Positions 38,749-46,005 of a stretch of DNA of 46,005 bases are shown here, one piece after another (the stretch's first letter is position 1; each line of letters opens with the position of its first letter). The DNA comes from Clostridia bacterium (GTDB lineage Bacteria > Bacillota > Clostridia > Oscillospirales > Acutalibacteraceae), in assembly GCA_017453685.1 (NCBI GenBank), contig JAFTEL010000037.1, positions 1 to 46,005 on the forward strand, given 5' to 3'. Below the pieces are notes generated by a model. That model did not search any database and was not told the origin of the DNA. It saw only the letters and a program-made list of their open reading frames with translations. Made by a program: the position numbers and the translations under genes.

Positions 38749-39885
38749 GTGAGCGATAACGACGGCCGATTCCATTCGGAAAACTATTTTCCGCAGCAGA
38801 ATGACGCAAATCAAAACCAGACCGGTTTTTATACGGCTCTTTACGGCTCTTACAATCCCGTCGACCCGCCCCCGGCGGAAAACGCAGGCAGAGCGGAGCC
38901 CGCCGATAACGATTGGCTTGATCTTGATATAGAGAAGGAGCTGCCCAAAAGCGTCAGCGCGAAGAAAATCATACCGGTGGCGGTCGCTGCCGGCGTTGTT
39001 CTTCTTTTGATCGTGATCGCATTGGCTGCGCAGGGCAAAAAGCGCCCTTCGAGCAGCGGAACGCCTGCCGTATCGCCGCGCGATGCCGAGACCACTGCGG
39101 CCGCGCAGGATGATTTGCCCGCCGTGGCGCACGTCTATTTTGACGCTAACGGCGGCAGGGCGGATTACACGGAGCGAACCGGCTGCATCGGCGATGAATA
39201 CGGTCAATTGCCCGGCGCGAAAAAGGACGGCTGCGAGTTTGTCGGCTGGTTTACCGAACGGGATGGCGGTGAACCGGTCACGCCGTATTCGGTCATTCAT
39301 GCAGCGGACGAAACCGTTTACGCTCATTGGACTGAAACGGCAACAGCAACCGAGACGACGGTTCCCAAAACAAATGCAGAGCCGATTACACAGCGCCGTA
39401 CCGAACCGCCGACGAAACCGAGCACTCAGCCGAGAACGGAATCCGCGAGCACGTCCGCAGTTACCCGATCAAATACTGTTTTGCTGCAAAACTCGGATAT
39501 GATCGTGTATTCACCGGCGGGTTTTGACGTCGTTGATTTGAACAAGCTGCTGCCCGAAGAGAACGTTTCTTACCATTTAGGCTCCACGGGCGTTATCGGA
39601 AACGACTCGTACTACACGAATCTGGACTGCAAGGAATACGTCGGCGACGGAGGACATACGGCTGCTTGGTTTGCAGAGACGGACGCCGCTGACATATCTA
39701 CGTCAAGCTATACGAGAACCGTCAACGGTCTGACCTTCAGTTGTGTGGATTACAAAAATGAAAATGGCTGGTACGGTACGGTTCTGTATTATATCAGCGA
39801 TGGTCATCTGATTGAGATTATCGCCTCCTCCGGCGCACGAAGCAGCATCTGGCCAATGTTGGAAGCGTGCGTTTTTGGGCAGTAA
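38749..39885 (+). CDS. Membrane protein with extracellular Listeria-Bacteroides repeat, T7SS-associated
   Basis: A 378-residue bitopic protein starting at GTG behind GGAGGAAGG. Residues 1-70 are a polar, acidic cytoplasmic part (DNDWLDLDIEKELP). One helix spans about 74-95. Outside, residues about 127-196 form a Flg_new/InlB B-type repeat (VYFDANGGRADY, GCEFVGWFTERDGGEPV, YAHWTE). A Thr/Pro/Arg-rich linker (to about 245) and a C-terminal beta domain of about 130 residues without known family (SDMIVYSPAGFDVVD, TFSCVDYKNENGWYGTVLYY) complete it. It may take the place of an accessory membrane subunit of the secretion machine; this is inference from position only. Confidence 0.8.
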   Translation: MSDNDGRFHSENYFPQQNDANQNQTGFYTALYGSYNPVDPPPAENAGRAEPADNDWLDLDIEKELPKSVSAKKIIPVAVAAGVVLLLIVIALAAQGKKRPSSSGTPAVSPRDAETTAAAQDDLPAVAHVYFDANGGRADYTERTGCIGDEYGQLPGAKKDGCEFVGWFTERDGGEPVTPYSVIHAADETVYAHWTETATATETTVPKTNAEPITQRRTEPPTKPSTQPRTESASTSAVTRSNTVLLQNSDMIVYSPAGFDVVDLNKLLPEENVSYHLGSTGVIGNDSYYTNLDCKEYVGDGGHTAAWFAETDAADISTSSYTRTVNGLTFSCVDYKNENGWYGTVLYYISDGHLIEIIASSGARSSIWPMLEACVFGQ

Positions 39886-40038
39886 CCGTTATTGCTTCAA
39901 ACGTCAGAGGAATGATTGTGGCTTTTACGGTTTGTCGCGGAATTTGCGTCTAAAGCTTTACAGTGAACGCGCACAGCCACCGCAGCTCGCAGGTTATTTT
40001 CTGCACTCATGTCATGTAATTCAGATACCGCTTTATGA

Positions 40039-40722
40039 ATGTTCCTCATTGAACTGCCGGACATATCCGAGTATGTCGCGGTCACTTTGGTGGCGAGACA
40101 GTCAAGCAAGGAAGATGAGAAAAAACAGGTCTCCGATTTTGACAATTTTGTTCAAAAGCGGAGACCTGTTCATTATTTCAAAGATTCTTTCAAAGCAGTT
40201 TCTGGTCAAAAGTTTTCGTATCATAACCAAAGATATTGGTCCACTGTTAAAGATAACAAATACACAGTGAATATCGACGGAGGTGCTGGATGTTGGGTTT
40301 ATGCAACGTTTGTGCAGGGCGTTACATATGGAAAGGTTGGAAGTGGCGCAAAGAAGTATTTCAAGAGAAAAGGAAAAACACTAACAGAAGCTACGTGTAA
40401 AGAGATCATAACGCGATACGCACAGGCGGGTGAGCATATCAGAATTGATGATCCAGACACGGGGTATACCCCTAACGATCATTCTTTAGCTTTTGTTTCC
40501 TGCACGAATTCCGGTCTCTATTATATGGACTATCAAAATGATAGTAACCCGTACATTTATCTGAATTATACTACTTGGAAAAAGTTTGCGGATACTTGCA
40601 ATAAATGCTCAAAACAAGATGTTTATTTGTCGAATCCGAACACCAAAGAAAACCAAAGTCTTGTGAAGCCTGGGTCAACAACGATAACGGCAGATTCTGA
40701 CGTTGCAGTGAATTCGCCATAG
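40039..40722 (+). CDS. Papain-like cysteine peptidase cassette, probably truncated; in-frame TAG
   Basis: A 227-residue frame in AT-rich DNA. The catalytic set is Cys85 in GGAGCWVYATFVQG, His148 in PNDHSLAFVSC and Asp164 in LYYMDYQND, a papain-like arrangement. The first 30 residues look unlike a signal or secretion head and no ribosome site precedes the ATG, so the 5' part may be missing. After the TAG at 40720-40722 the same frame continues for 35 codons as a fibronectin-III-like start (ISWKKVSEATGYRISINGQV) to a TGA at about 40830. The original protein was therefore probably longer, with Fn3 domains, and was cut by a nonsense change and then by the junction with the primase gene. Confidence 0.62.
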   Translation: MFLIELPDISEYVAVTLVARQSSKEDEKKQVSDFDNFVQKRRPVHYFKDSFKAVSGQKFSYHNQRYWSTVKDNKYTVNIDGGAGCWVYATFVQGVTYGKVGSGAKKYFKRKGKTLTEATCKEIITRYAQAGEHIRIDDPDTGYTPNDHSLAFVSCTNSGLYYMDYQNDSNPYIYLNYTTWKKFADTCNKCSKQDVYLSNPNTKENQSLVKPGSTTITADSDVAVNSP

Positions 40723-40786
40723 ACTATTTCATGGAAAAAGGTTTCAGAGGCAACAGGTTACCGGATTTCGATAAACGGTCAAGTAA

Positions 40787-42817
40787 TTGACTGTAAAGCC
40801 AACCTTACGGGAACACGGCTGGAAATTTGACAGCGTCAGCGATCTGCCCCGCATGCTTCGCGCCGTCGGTACCGTGAACCACAAAACGGCGGAACGGCCC
40901 TTGTGCAAAGTGGTTTCCTTCACCGAGGTCAGATACGATCCTTCGGATTTTGAAAAATACGCTTCCGCGCAGCCGGCAAAAATGACCGCCGGGACGAACG
41001 AAAAGGACGGCTTTGCCCTGATGGGGACCGGCAGCGGACGGGAGCTGATTGAAAAATGCTTTTTTCTTCAGCATTGCCGGAATGACGCCGAAAGCCTGCC
41101 GGAGCCTGTCTGGTACGCGGCGATCACGAATCTTGCGCAGACGGCCGATGGGGAAAGCGTCATTCACGAGATCAGCAGTCCGTATCCGCGTTACACCTAT
41201 GAAGAAACGCAGAGAAAATACATCCACGCCGCGCAGGAAAACAAGCCCGTGACCTGCCGATATATCAAAGAGCGGCTCGGCTTTGACTGCGGCAAAGACT
41301 GCGGCGTTAAGGCCCCCGTCACGCTCGTTCACAGGAAAAAGCAACAGGAGTCTGCGTGGGAGAAACCGATCCCGTTTGATGCGTTCACGCTGCCGGCGTT
41401 TCCGGTCGACGCGCTGCCGAAGGAGATCGCGGATTATGTGACGGCTCTTGCGGAAAGCACCCAGACCCCGGTAGACATGGCGGCCTCATCCGCGCTTCCC
41501 GTTCTTTCGGTCTGTATGCAGGGAAAATACAAAGTCCGCGCGAAAGCAGACTGGTGTGAACCGGTGAACACCTTCGTGCTGAACGTCATGGAACCGTCCG
41601 AGAGAAAATCCGCCGTAGAAAGCGCCATGGTTCGCCCCATAAACCGATATGAATCCGAGATCAACAAGCGCATTGCCGCAGGAATCGAATCCAGCAAAAT
41701 GCAAGGCCGCATTCTAGAGCGCCGACAGAAGGCGCTCGAAGATCAGGACGCCAAGGGAAAGGACGTCAAAGCCGAAATGGAGCGTATCGTTCAGGATATC
41801 GCCACACATAAGGAACTGAAGCCTCTCCGGTTGTTTGTGGACGACGTCACGACCGAAAAGCTTACCCAGATCCTGTCCGACAACGACGGCCGTGCCGCGA
41901 TCCTCTCTACCGAGGGCGGCATCTTCGATACGCTTGCCGGTATCTACACCAAGAGCGTCAACATCGACGTGGTGCTTAAGGGATACTCCGGCGATTGCAT
42001 CAAGGTCGACCGGATCGGCAGAGGCAGCGAAAGCATCATGGATCCCGCGCTGACCATTCTTCTGATGGCGCAGCCGAGCGTTCTGTCCGGTCTGATGAGG
42101 AACGATACCTTTCGCGGGCGCGGTCTTACCGCCCGGTTCCTGTACTGCGTTCCGGCGTCTTTCGTCGGAAGCAGAAAATACCGTTCCATGACCGTTCCGG
42201 ACGACATTGCGCAGGCGTATGAAAGACGGATCAAAAACATGCTGGAAGACGCGTACCCCGAAGAGCCCGAGCTCATCACGCTCTCGCCGGAGGCGGACGA
42301 AATGATAGAAGCCTTCGCCGAGGAACTGGAGCCGAAGCTGAAGGAGGAGTATGCCGACATCAGCGACTGGGCGGGAAAGCTCGTTGGAAACACGCACCGC
42401 ATTGCCGGGCTGCTGTGCCGCGCGTCCATATTCCGTTACCCGGATTATTTGGACGATCCGGAGCCTCTGGTGATTGACGCCGCCACAATGGCAAACGCGA
42501 TCCGCATCGCCCGGTATTTCATCGAGCACGCCCGAGCGGCGTTTTCGCTGATGGGTGCCGACGTTACCGTCAAGCAGAGCAAATACGTTTTGAACGCGAT
42601 CAAAAACGCCGGACTGACGGCGTTCAGCAAACGCGACATCATGCGTCTGTGCCGCAGCTTCAAAAAGGCGGATGAGCTTCAGCCGGTGCTGGATCACCTC
42701 GTCGATTACGGTTACGTTTCCGTCAAAGAGCCCGAACCGTATTCCGGAAAAGGAAGACCGCCCGCACAGACCTATGTCGTCAATCCGTGGCTCTTTGAAA
42801 ACGATCCCTCTTTTTGA
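40787..42817 (+). pseudogene. 5'-truncated primase-type protein with DUF3987 domain
   Basis: The 676-codon frame opens with a TTG that has no ribosome site. From HGWKFDSVSDLPRMLRAVGT it resembles the end of the primase/polymerase domain found before DUF3987 in phage and integrative-element proteins; the catalytic N-terminal part is absent. The DUF3987 helicase-like part is intact in frame (MEPSERKSAVESAM, LFVDDVTTEKLTQIL, ILSTEGGIFDTLAGI, RGRGLTARFLYC). It ends with a winged-helix-like region (FSKRDIMRLCRSF). The break lies at about 40795-40815, where it meets the foreign Fn3-like sequence. Intact relatives start DNA replication of integrative elements. Confidence 0.75.
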
Positions 42818-43250
42818 CTCCGTCCTTTTTCGCCTTTTGTCCCTTCCGTAACGCAGAGAAACAATTAAAAGAAAGAAAACAATTATTTCTTCTTTTATCT
42901 ATTTCTTTATCCATTCTCTTCTTCCTGTTCGGACGCGTAAAAGAAAGGACAAAAATCAGCAGCACAGCCAAATGCCGTAAACCAGAAACAAGCAATGAAA
43001 ATGATCCGCGCCGCAGTCGATGCTTCCGTCCCACCAAGGGGGAGGTCAAATCTCCGGGGCGAGCGGCTGCGGACAGCGGCGCGGGGGTTCCTGTGAAAAA
43101 ACGGCGGAATCAGAAGGGCAATAACCCGCCGCGTCCGGTTCTTCGGCGCCGCCCGCGGTCTCGCCAAATGTTATCAAAAAGTTATCTTGATAATGATACC
43201 AATCAGAGTGATATATCAATAAACTATAGCTTTTGAAAGGAGCGATCACG
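42818..43250 (+). other. Intergenic region before the excisionase gene
   Basis: A pyrimidine/AT-rich first third is followed by GC-rich sequence. A possible small frame starts at GTG 43093 (KKRRNQKGNNPPRPVLRRRP, then SYLDNDTNQSDISINYSF) and ends at 43236; it is basic and unassigned. At about 43170-43200 GTTATC occurs twice with GATAAT/GATACC nearby, in the kind of AT-rich context used by excisionases. No gene is called. Confidence 0.4.
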
Positions 43251-43490
43251 ATGCTGACCAACAAACCCGTTTACATCGAAAACCCGACGGTGGAACCTTA
43301 TGACCTGCCCATTCCGCAAAAGTTTTCTCTCTCGGTGAAAGAGGCCGCCGCGTATTTCAACATCGGCATAACGAAGATTCGCAAGCTCGGCGAAGCGAAC
43401 CTCGATTCCTTCGGCGTGCTTTCCGGGAACCGCGTGCTGATCATCCGGGAACGGTTTGAAGAATTCCTGCGGAACTCGCAGGAAATATGA
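43251..43490 (+). CDS. Excisionase, Tn916 Xis-like
   Basis: A 79-residue winged-helix protein of the excisionase class: FSLSVKEAAAYFNIGITKIR is the typical helix-turn-helix, followed by the wing (FGVLSGNRVLIIRERFEEFL). The ATG at 43251, with AAAGGAG eight bases upstream, is preferred over the TTG at 43233. It lies 27 bp before the integrase, the usual xis-int order. It bends DNA at the element end and directs the recombinase towards excision. Confidence 0.88.
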   Translation: MLTNKPVYIENPTVEPYDLPIPQKFSLSVKEAAAYFNIGITKIRKLGEANLDSFGVLSGNRVLIIRERFEEFLRNSQEI

Positions 43491-43517
43491 AACGCAAAAC
43501 AAAGGAGCGGATAAGAC

Positions 43518-44792
43518 ATGATGCCGAGAAACAAGGGCAGGATCCGGCGCGACAGAAAGAACCGCATTCTCCGCCCCGGCGAAACGGTTCGGAACGACGG
43601 AAGGTACCAGTTCAAATACCACGTCAGCGGCAAGCCTCATTACGCTTACAGCTGGAGGCTTGAGCCGACCGACCCCGTCCCGGCCGGGCGAAAGCCGGGG
43701 CCTTCCCTGCGAGAGCTTGAAAAAGAGATCAGCAGCCGGTTCGACACGCTTTCCAATTTTGAAAAGAGCAGCATGACGGTGAGCGAGCTGGTGGCCAGAT
43801 ATCTCAAGGCGAAAACCGGCGTGAAATACTCGACCAGGCAGGGCTATAAAACGGTGGAAAAGCTGCTGGAAGCGGAAGATTTCGGAAGCCGGAAGATCAG
43901 CGAGATCAAAACGTCCGACGCGAAGCTGTTCCTGATCATGCTGCAGCAGGAAAAAGGGAAATCCTACAGCTCCATCCACAGCATCCGCGGCGTTCTGCGC
44001 CCGGCGTTTCAAATGGCCGTGGACGACGACGTTCTTCTGAAAAACCCGTTCGGCTTTGAGCTTGCCACCGTTATCGTCAACGACTCCGTGACGAGAGAGG
44101 CGATCACGCGCGAGCAGATGAGAAAGTTTTTGAACTTCATTCAGGACGACGCGATTTACGCCAAATACTACGACGCCGTTTACATTCTGTTTCACACGGG
44201 GCTGCGGATCTCGGAATTCTGCGGCGTTACGGTGAAGGATATCGACCTGGAGCACAAAACGTTAAACGTCGATCACCAGCTGATCCGGACGTCCGAAATG
44301 AACTACGTTTGCGAAACGCCCAAAACCGCCGCCGGAAAGCGGGTCATCCCGCTGACGGACGACGTAGTGGACAAGTTTCAAAATATCCTTGACGACCGCT
44401 GCCCGCCGCGAAGGGAACTGGTCATCGACGGGTATTACGGCTTCCTCTATTATGACAAAAACGGCCTGCCCTGCGTCGCGATGCACTGGCAGCACCGGTT
44501 CAACCGCATGGTCGACCGGTATAACGATATCTACCGCGTTCAGCTGCCCAACATCACGCCCCACGTCTGCCGGCACACCTATTGCAGCAACATGGCCAAG
44601 TCCGGCATGAACCCCAAAACGCTGCAGTACCTGATGGGTCACAGCGATATTTCCGTCACGATGAACACTTATACGCACGTCAGGTTTGACGACGCAGAAG
44701 AGGAGCTGCGGCGGCTGGAGGATTTCCGGAAGGCTCAGTCGGAAGTCGAGCGGCAAAACGGAGCCGCCCCGCCGCTGATCAAAGCTGTTTGA
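43518..44792 (+). CDS. Tyrosine recombinase/integrase, Tn916-type
   Basis: A 424-residue integrase. The N-terminal arm-binding part (RRDRKNRILRPGETVRNDGR, YQFKYHVSGKPHYAYSWRLE) matches the Tn916 integrase class. A SAM-like core-binding domain (about 90-170) precedes the catalytic domain: Arg230 in TGLRISEF, a Lys in TAAGKRVIPL, His349 and Arg352 in HVCRHTYCSNMAKSG, His375 in LMGHSDISVTMNTYTH and the nucleophile Tyr385. All catalytic residues are present, so it should be active. A double ATGATG start lies behind AAAGGAGCGG. The partner replication gene is truncated and no conjugation genes are visible. Confidence 0.95.
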   Translation: MMPRNKGRIRRDRKNRILRPGETVRNDGRYQFKYHVSGKPHYAYSWRLEPTDPVPAGRKPGPSLRELEKEISSRFDTLSNFEKSSMTVSELVARYLKAKTGVKYSTRQGYKTVEKLLEAEDFGSRKISEIKTSDAKLFLIMLQQEKGKSYSSIHSIRGVLRPAFQMAVDDDVLLKNPFGFELATVIVNDSVTREAITREQMRKFLNFIQDDAIYAKYYDAVYILFHTGLRISEFCGVTVKDIDLEHKTLNVDHQLIRTSEMNYVCETPKTAAGKRVIPLTDDVVDKFQNILDDRCPPRRELVIDGYYGFLYYDKNGLPCVAMHWQHRFNRMVDRYNDIYRVQLPNITPHVCRHTYCSNMAKSGMNPKTLQYLMGHSDISVTMNTYTHVRFDDAEEELRRLEDFRKAQSEVERQNGAAPPLIKAV

Positions 44793-44816
44793 AAAAGGAA
44801 TCAGAATCGTTTAACC

Positions 44817-44857
44817 AAGAACCGCAACATGGGGTTGAATTCCATGCTGCGGTTCTT
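44817..44857 (+). terminator. Rho-independent terminator after the integrase gene
   Basis: AAGAACCGCA-A-CATGG pairs with CCATG-C-TGCGGTTCTT, then T's. The outer arms match those of the terminator at 10773. Confidence 0.8.
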
Positions 44858-44859
44858 TC

Positions 44860-45251
44860 AGAGAAAAACCAAAGTATTGATATATAATGCACCCTGTGGG
44901 TCACGAACGGGATGGTCTTAATAATCTCAAGCATAAAAGCTCACTGCGCTCATGCACTAAAGATGATGATTGCGGATCAGATCGGCAATTTGCCTGAATA
45001 CGGCGGCGGAGTTGAACGCCTCGGCCGTTATGAATGGAACACCCTCGTCGCGAAGACTGTACCGTGCCGTCGCCCGAAACGGCACACCTTCGGCGGCGTG
45101 GCTGTCCATTGACAAGAGGACAACACCGCGGTATCATTGAATTGCTTTCAGCGATACGGGAGGACAGGGCGGCGCTGAGGAGCGACCAGAGCGTCCGACA
45201 GGGGTTTAGCGGGAAGAGTGATATCTGCTTCATCAATCTTCCTACCGTCTT
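44860..45251. other. Gene-free stretch right of the integrase
   Basis: Several overlapping short open frames exist on both strands, none with a ribosome site or a recognisable domain. A TATAAT lies at about 44886. The element's end and attachment site may be here, but no duplicated core sequence could be identified. Confidence 0.4.
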
Positions 45252-45640
45252 TCATCGTGAGTTCTTATTCATAACTTCGCTGACCACCAAATCCATCTGA
45301 TCTTTTCCCCATTCATGGATCTGCTTCAAGATGGGAATCAGTGTCTTGCCACGTTCAGAGAGGGAATATTCAACCCTTGGAGGAATGGAATCATAATTCT
45401 TTCGTTCAACCAAATAGCTCCGTTCCAGTTCCCGAAGGGACTGCGTCAGCATAATATTAGTGATCAGAGGGATGCCCTTTTTAATTCATTGTAGCGGAGC
45501 GTCCCTTCATCTGTCAAATGCCATAGTATCGGCAGTTTCCACCGCTGACCAAGAATCGACATCGTATAAAGGACCGGGCATATTTCATCGGTAGTCATTT
45601 CGCCGGATTCCAACAGCTCAGTCAGGTCTTCTGCTTTCAT
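45252..45640 (-). pseudogene. HxlR family regulator, frameshifted
   Basis: Starting at the ATG at 45640 (GGAGG upstream), the first frame reads EICPVLYTMSILGQRWKLPI, then WHLTDEGTLRYNELKRASL, stop. The second frame continues ITNIMLTQSLRELERSYLVE, then the wing PPRVEYSLSERG to a stop at 45252. Together they give a complete HxlR winged-helix protein, whose family motif E-L-K-R-x-x-x-x-I-T-N-x-M-L spans the break. One missing base at about 45463-45466 explains the split. HxlR proteins sense aldehydes, quinones or oxidants and control adjacent oxidoreductases, here the divergent flavoprotein gene. It could also be a sequencing error. Confidence 0.8.
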
Positions 45641-45700
45641 CTTATCCTCCATTCTAAGGCAGAAAAAACTGCGTACTATCATTTTACTTCCCTTTTCGTT

Positions 45701-45729
45701 ATAATACATCCTGCAAGCACAAAAAACAA
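45701..45729 (-). promoter_or_regulatory. Promoter of the HxlR gene
   Basis: On the minus strand TTGTTT (45724-45729), 17 bp and TATTAT (45701-45706). The opposite strand carries TATAAT at 45700-45705 for the divergent flavoprotein gene, so the two promoters overlap and one bound regulator would affect both. Confidence 0.5.
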
Positions 45730-45743
45730 GGAGAGGTATGACA

Positions 45744-46005
45744 ATGAAAGCGATTTTTATTAATGGCAGTCCCCGGAAAAACTGGAATACGGCTCAGATG
45801 TTGGACAGTGCCATGAAAGGTGCCGCTGATGCTGGGCTTGAGGTAGAGCGAATCAACTTGTTTGATTATGAGTTTACCGGCTGCCGCAGCTGCTTCGCAT
45901 GCAATATCCAGAACAGCAAGACAAATGGAGTCTGTGCAATCCGCGAAATCATCCGGCCTGTTATCGAGAAATGTCAGGACGCGGACGTGATCATTATCGG
46001 CAGCC
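45744..46005 (+). CDS. NADPH-dependent FMN reductase / flavodoxin-fold protein, N-terminal part
   Basis: The frame runs off the end of the window; 87 residues are visible. It starts KAIFINGSPRKNWNTAQML, the FMN phosphate-binding loop of the NADPH-dependent FMN reductase family, followed by GCRSCFACNIQ, a Cys-x-x-Cys-x-x-Cys pattern seen in iron-sulfur flavoprotein-like relatives, and DADVIIIGS. AAGGAGAGG lies upstream of the ATG at 45744; another in-frame ATG at 45738 is too close to it. The divergent HxlR gene fits control by redox or electrophile stress. Confidence 0.88.
   Translation, partial: MKAIFINGSPRKNWNTAQMLDSAMKGAADAGLEVERINLFDYEFTGCRSCFACNIQNSKTNGVCAIREIIRPVIEKCQDADVIIIGS

Noticed and set aside
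39897..40145. Minus-strand frame that might be a transposase piece upstream of the peptidase cassette
   Set aside because: No transposase motif and no terminal inverted repeats; the resemblance was too vague.
44901..45236. Minus-strand frame of 111 codons right of the integrase
   Set aside because: Arg/Ser/Cys-rich composition without ribosome site or domain; not a convincing gene.
44793..45250. tRNA gene or tRNA 3' end as integration target
   Set aside because: No cloverleaf, T-loop GTTCGA or CCA end was found beside the integrase.

Overview
The window looks like a chromosomal segment of a low-to-mid GC Clostridia member of the Oscillospiraceae/Ruminococcaceae kind. The signs are AGGAGG-type ribosome sites, sigma-A promoters, LRR_5 (BspA-like) surface proteins, lipoproteins without outer-membrane machinery, Listeria-Bacteroides repeats and a FtsK-type (EssC) secretion ATPase. 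No rRNA, tRNA, CRISPR array or complete insertion sequence was found.

Left part (1-10.8 kb). A partial hydrolase gene is followed by a leftward oxidative-stress operon: OhrR-like regulator, Cys-type glutathione peroxidase, flavodoxin and ferritin-like protein. Its consensus promoter carries an inverted repeat in the spacer. Rightward come a ZIP metal transporter and a secreted metallophosphoesterase; their upstream regions share a GTTAG-N6-CTAAC palindrome (three copies). Next is an operon of three SPFH (HflK/HflC-like) membrane proteins and a P1B-type cation ATPase. A 161-bp miniature inverted-repeat element inserted at the end of the third SPFH gene now separates it from the ATPase.

Middle part (10.8-24.3 kb). 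This is patchy and shows decay: a 5'-truncated anchored surface protein, a LytS-type kinase with an unusual HTH-receiver regulator, a LMW-phosphatase 5' remnant, a XRE regulator followed by an ImmA/IrrE remnant carrying a second 161-bp element, two small possible immunity genes and a DUF4417 remnant. Then come an ECF sigma factor fused through a membrane helix to LRR_5 repeats, a 1001-residue LRR_5 surface protein, a second XRE regulator and two lipoproteins, one ending in an OmpA-like domain.

Type VII secretion locus (about 24.5-39.9 kb). In order: small hypothetical; zinc-ribbon/Ser-Thr kinase/membrane protein; zinc-ribbon membrane protein with four Thr-containing 75-bp repeats; PP2C phosphatase; zinc-ribbon/PrsW/FHA fusion; EssC with FHA domains and three ATPase modules; a 267-residue unknown; a YukD-like ubiquitin fold; two helical-head Cys-hydrolase effectors; two WXG100 proteins; and a membrane protein with an extracellular repeat domain. 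Kinase, phosphatase, FHA domains and repeated Thr motifs together suggest secretion controlled by phosphorylation. EsaA, EssA and EssB were not recognised.

Right part (40-46 kb). An AT-rich Cys-peptidase cassette with an in-frame stop runs into a 5'-truncated primase/DUF3987 gene. An excisionase and a tyrosine recombinase follow, the remains of an integrative element. The window ends with a frameshifted HxlR regulator divergent from a partial flavoprotein gene.
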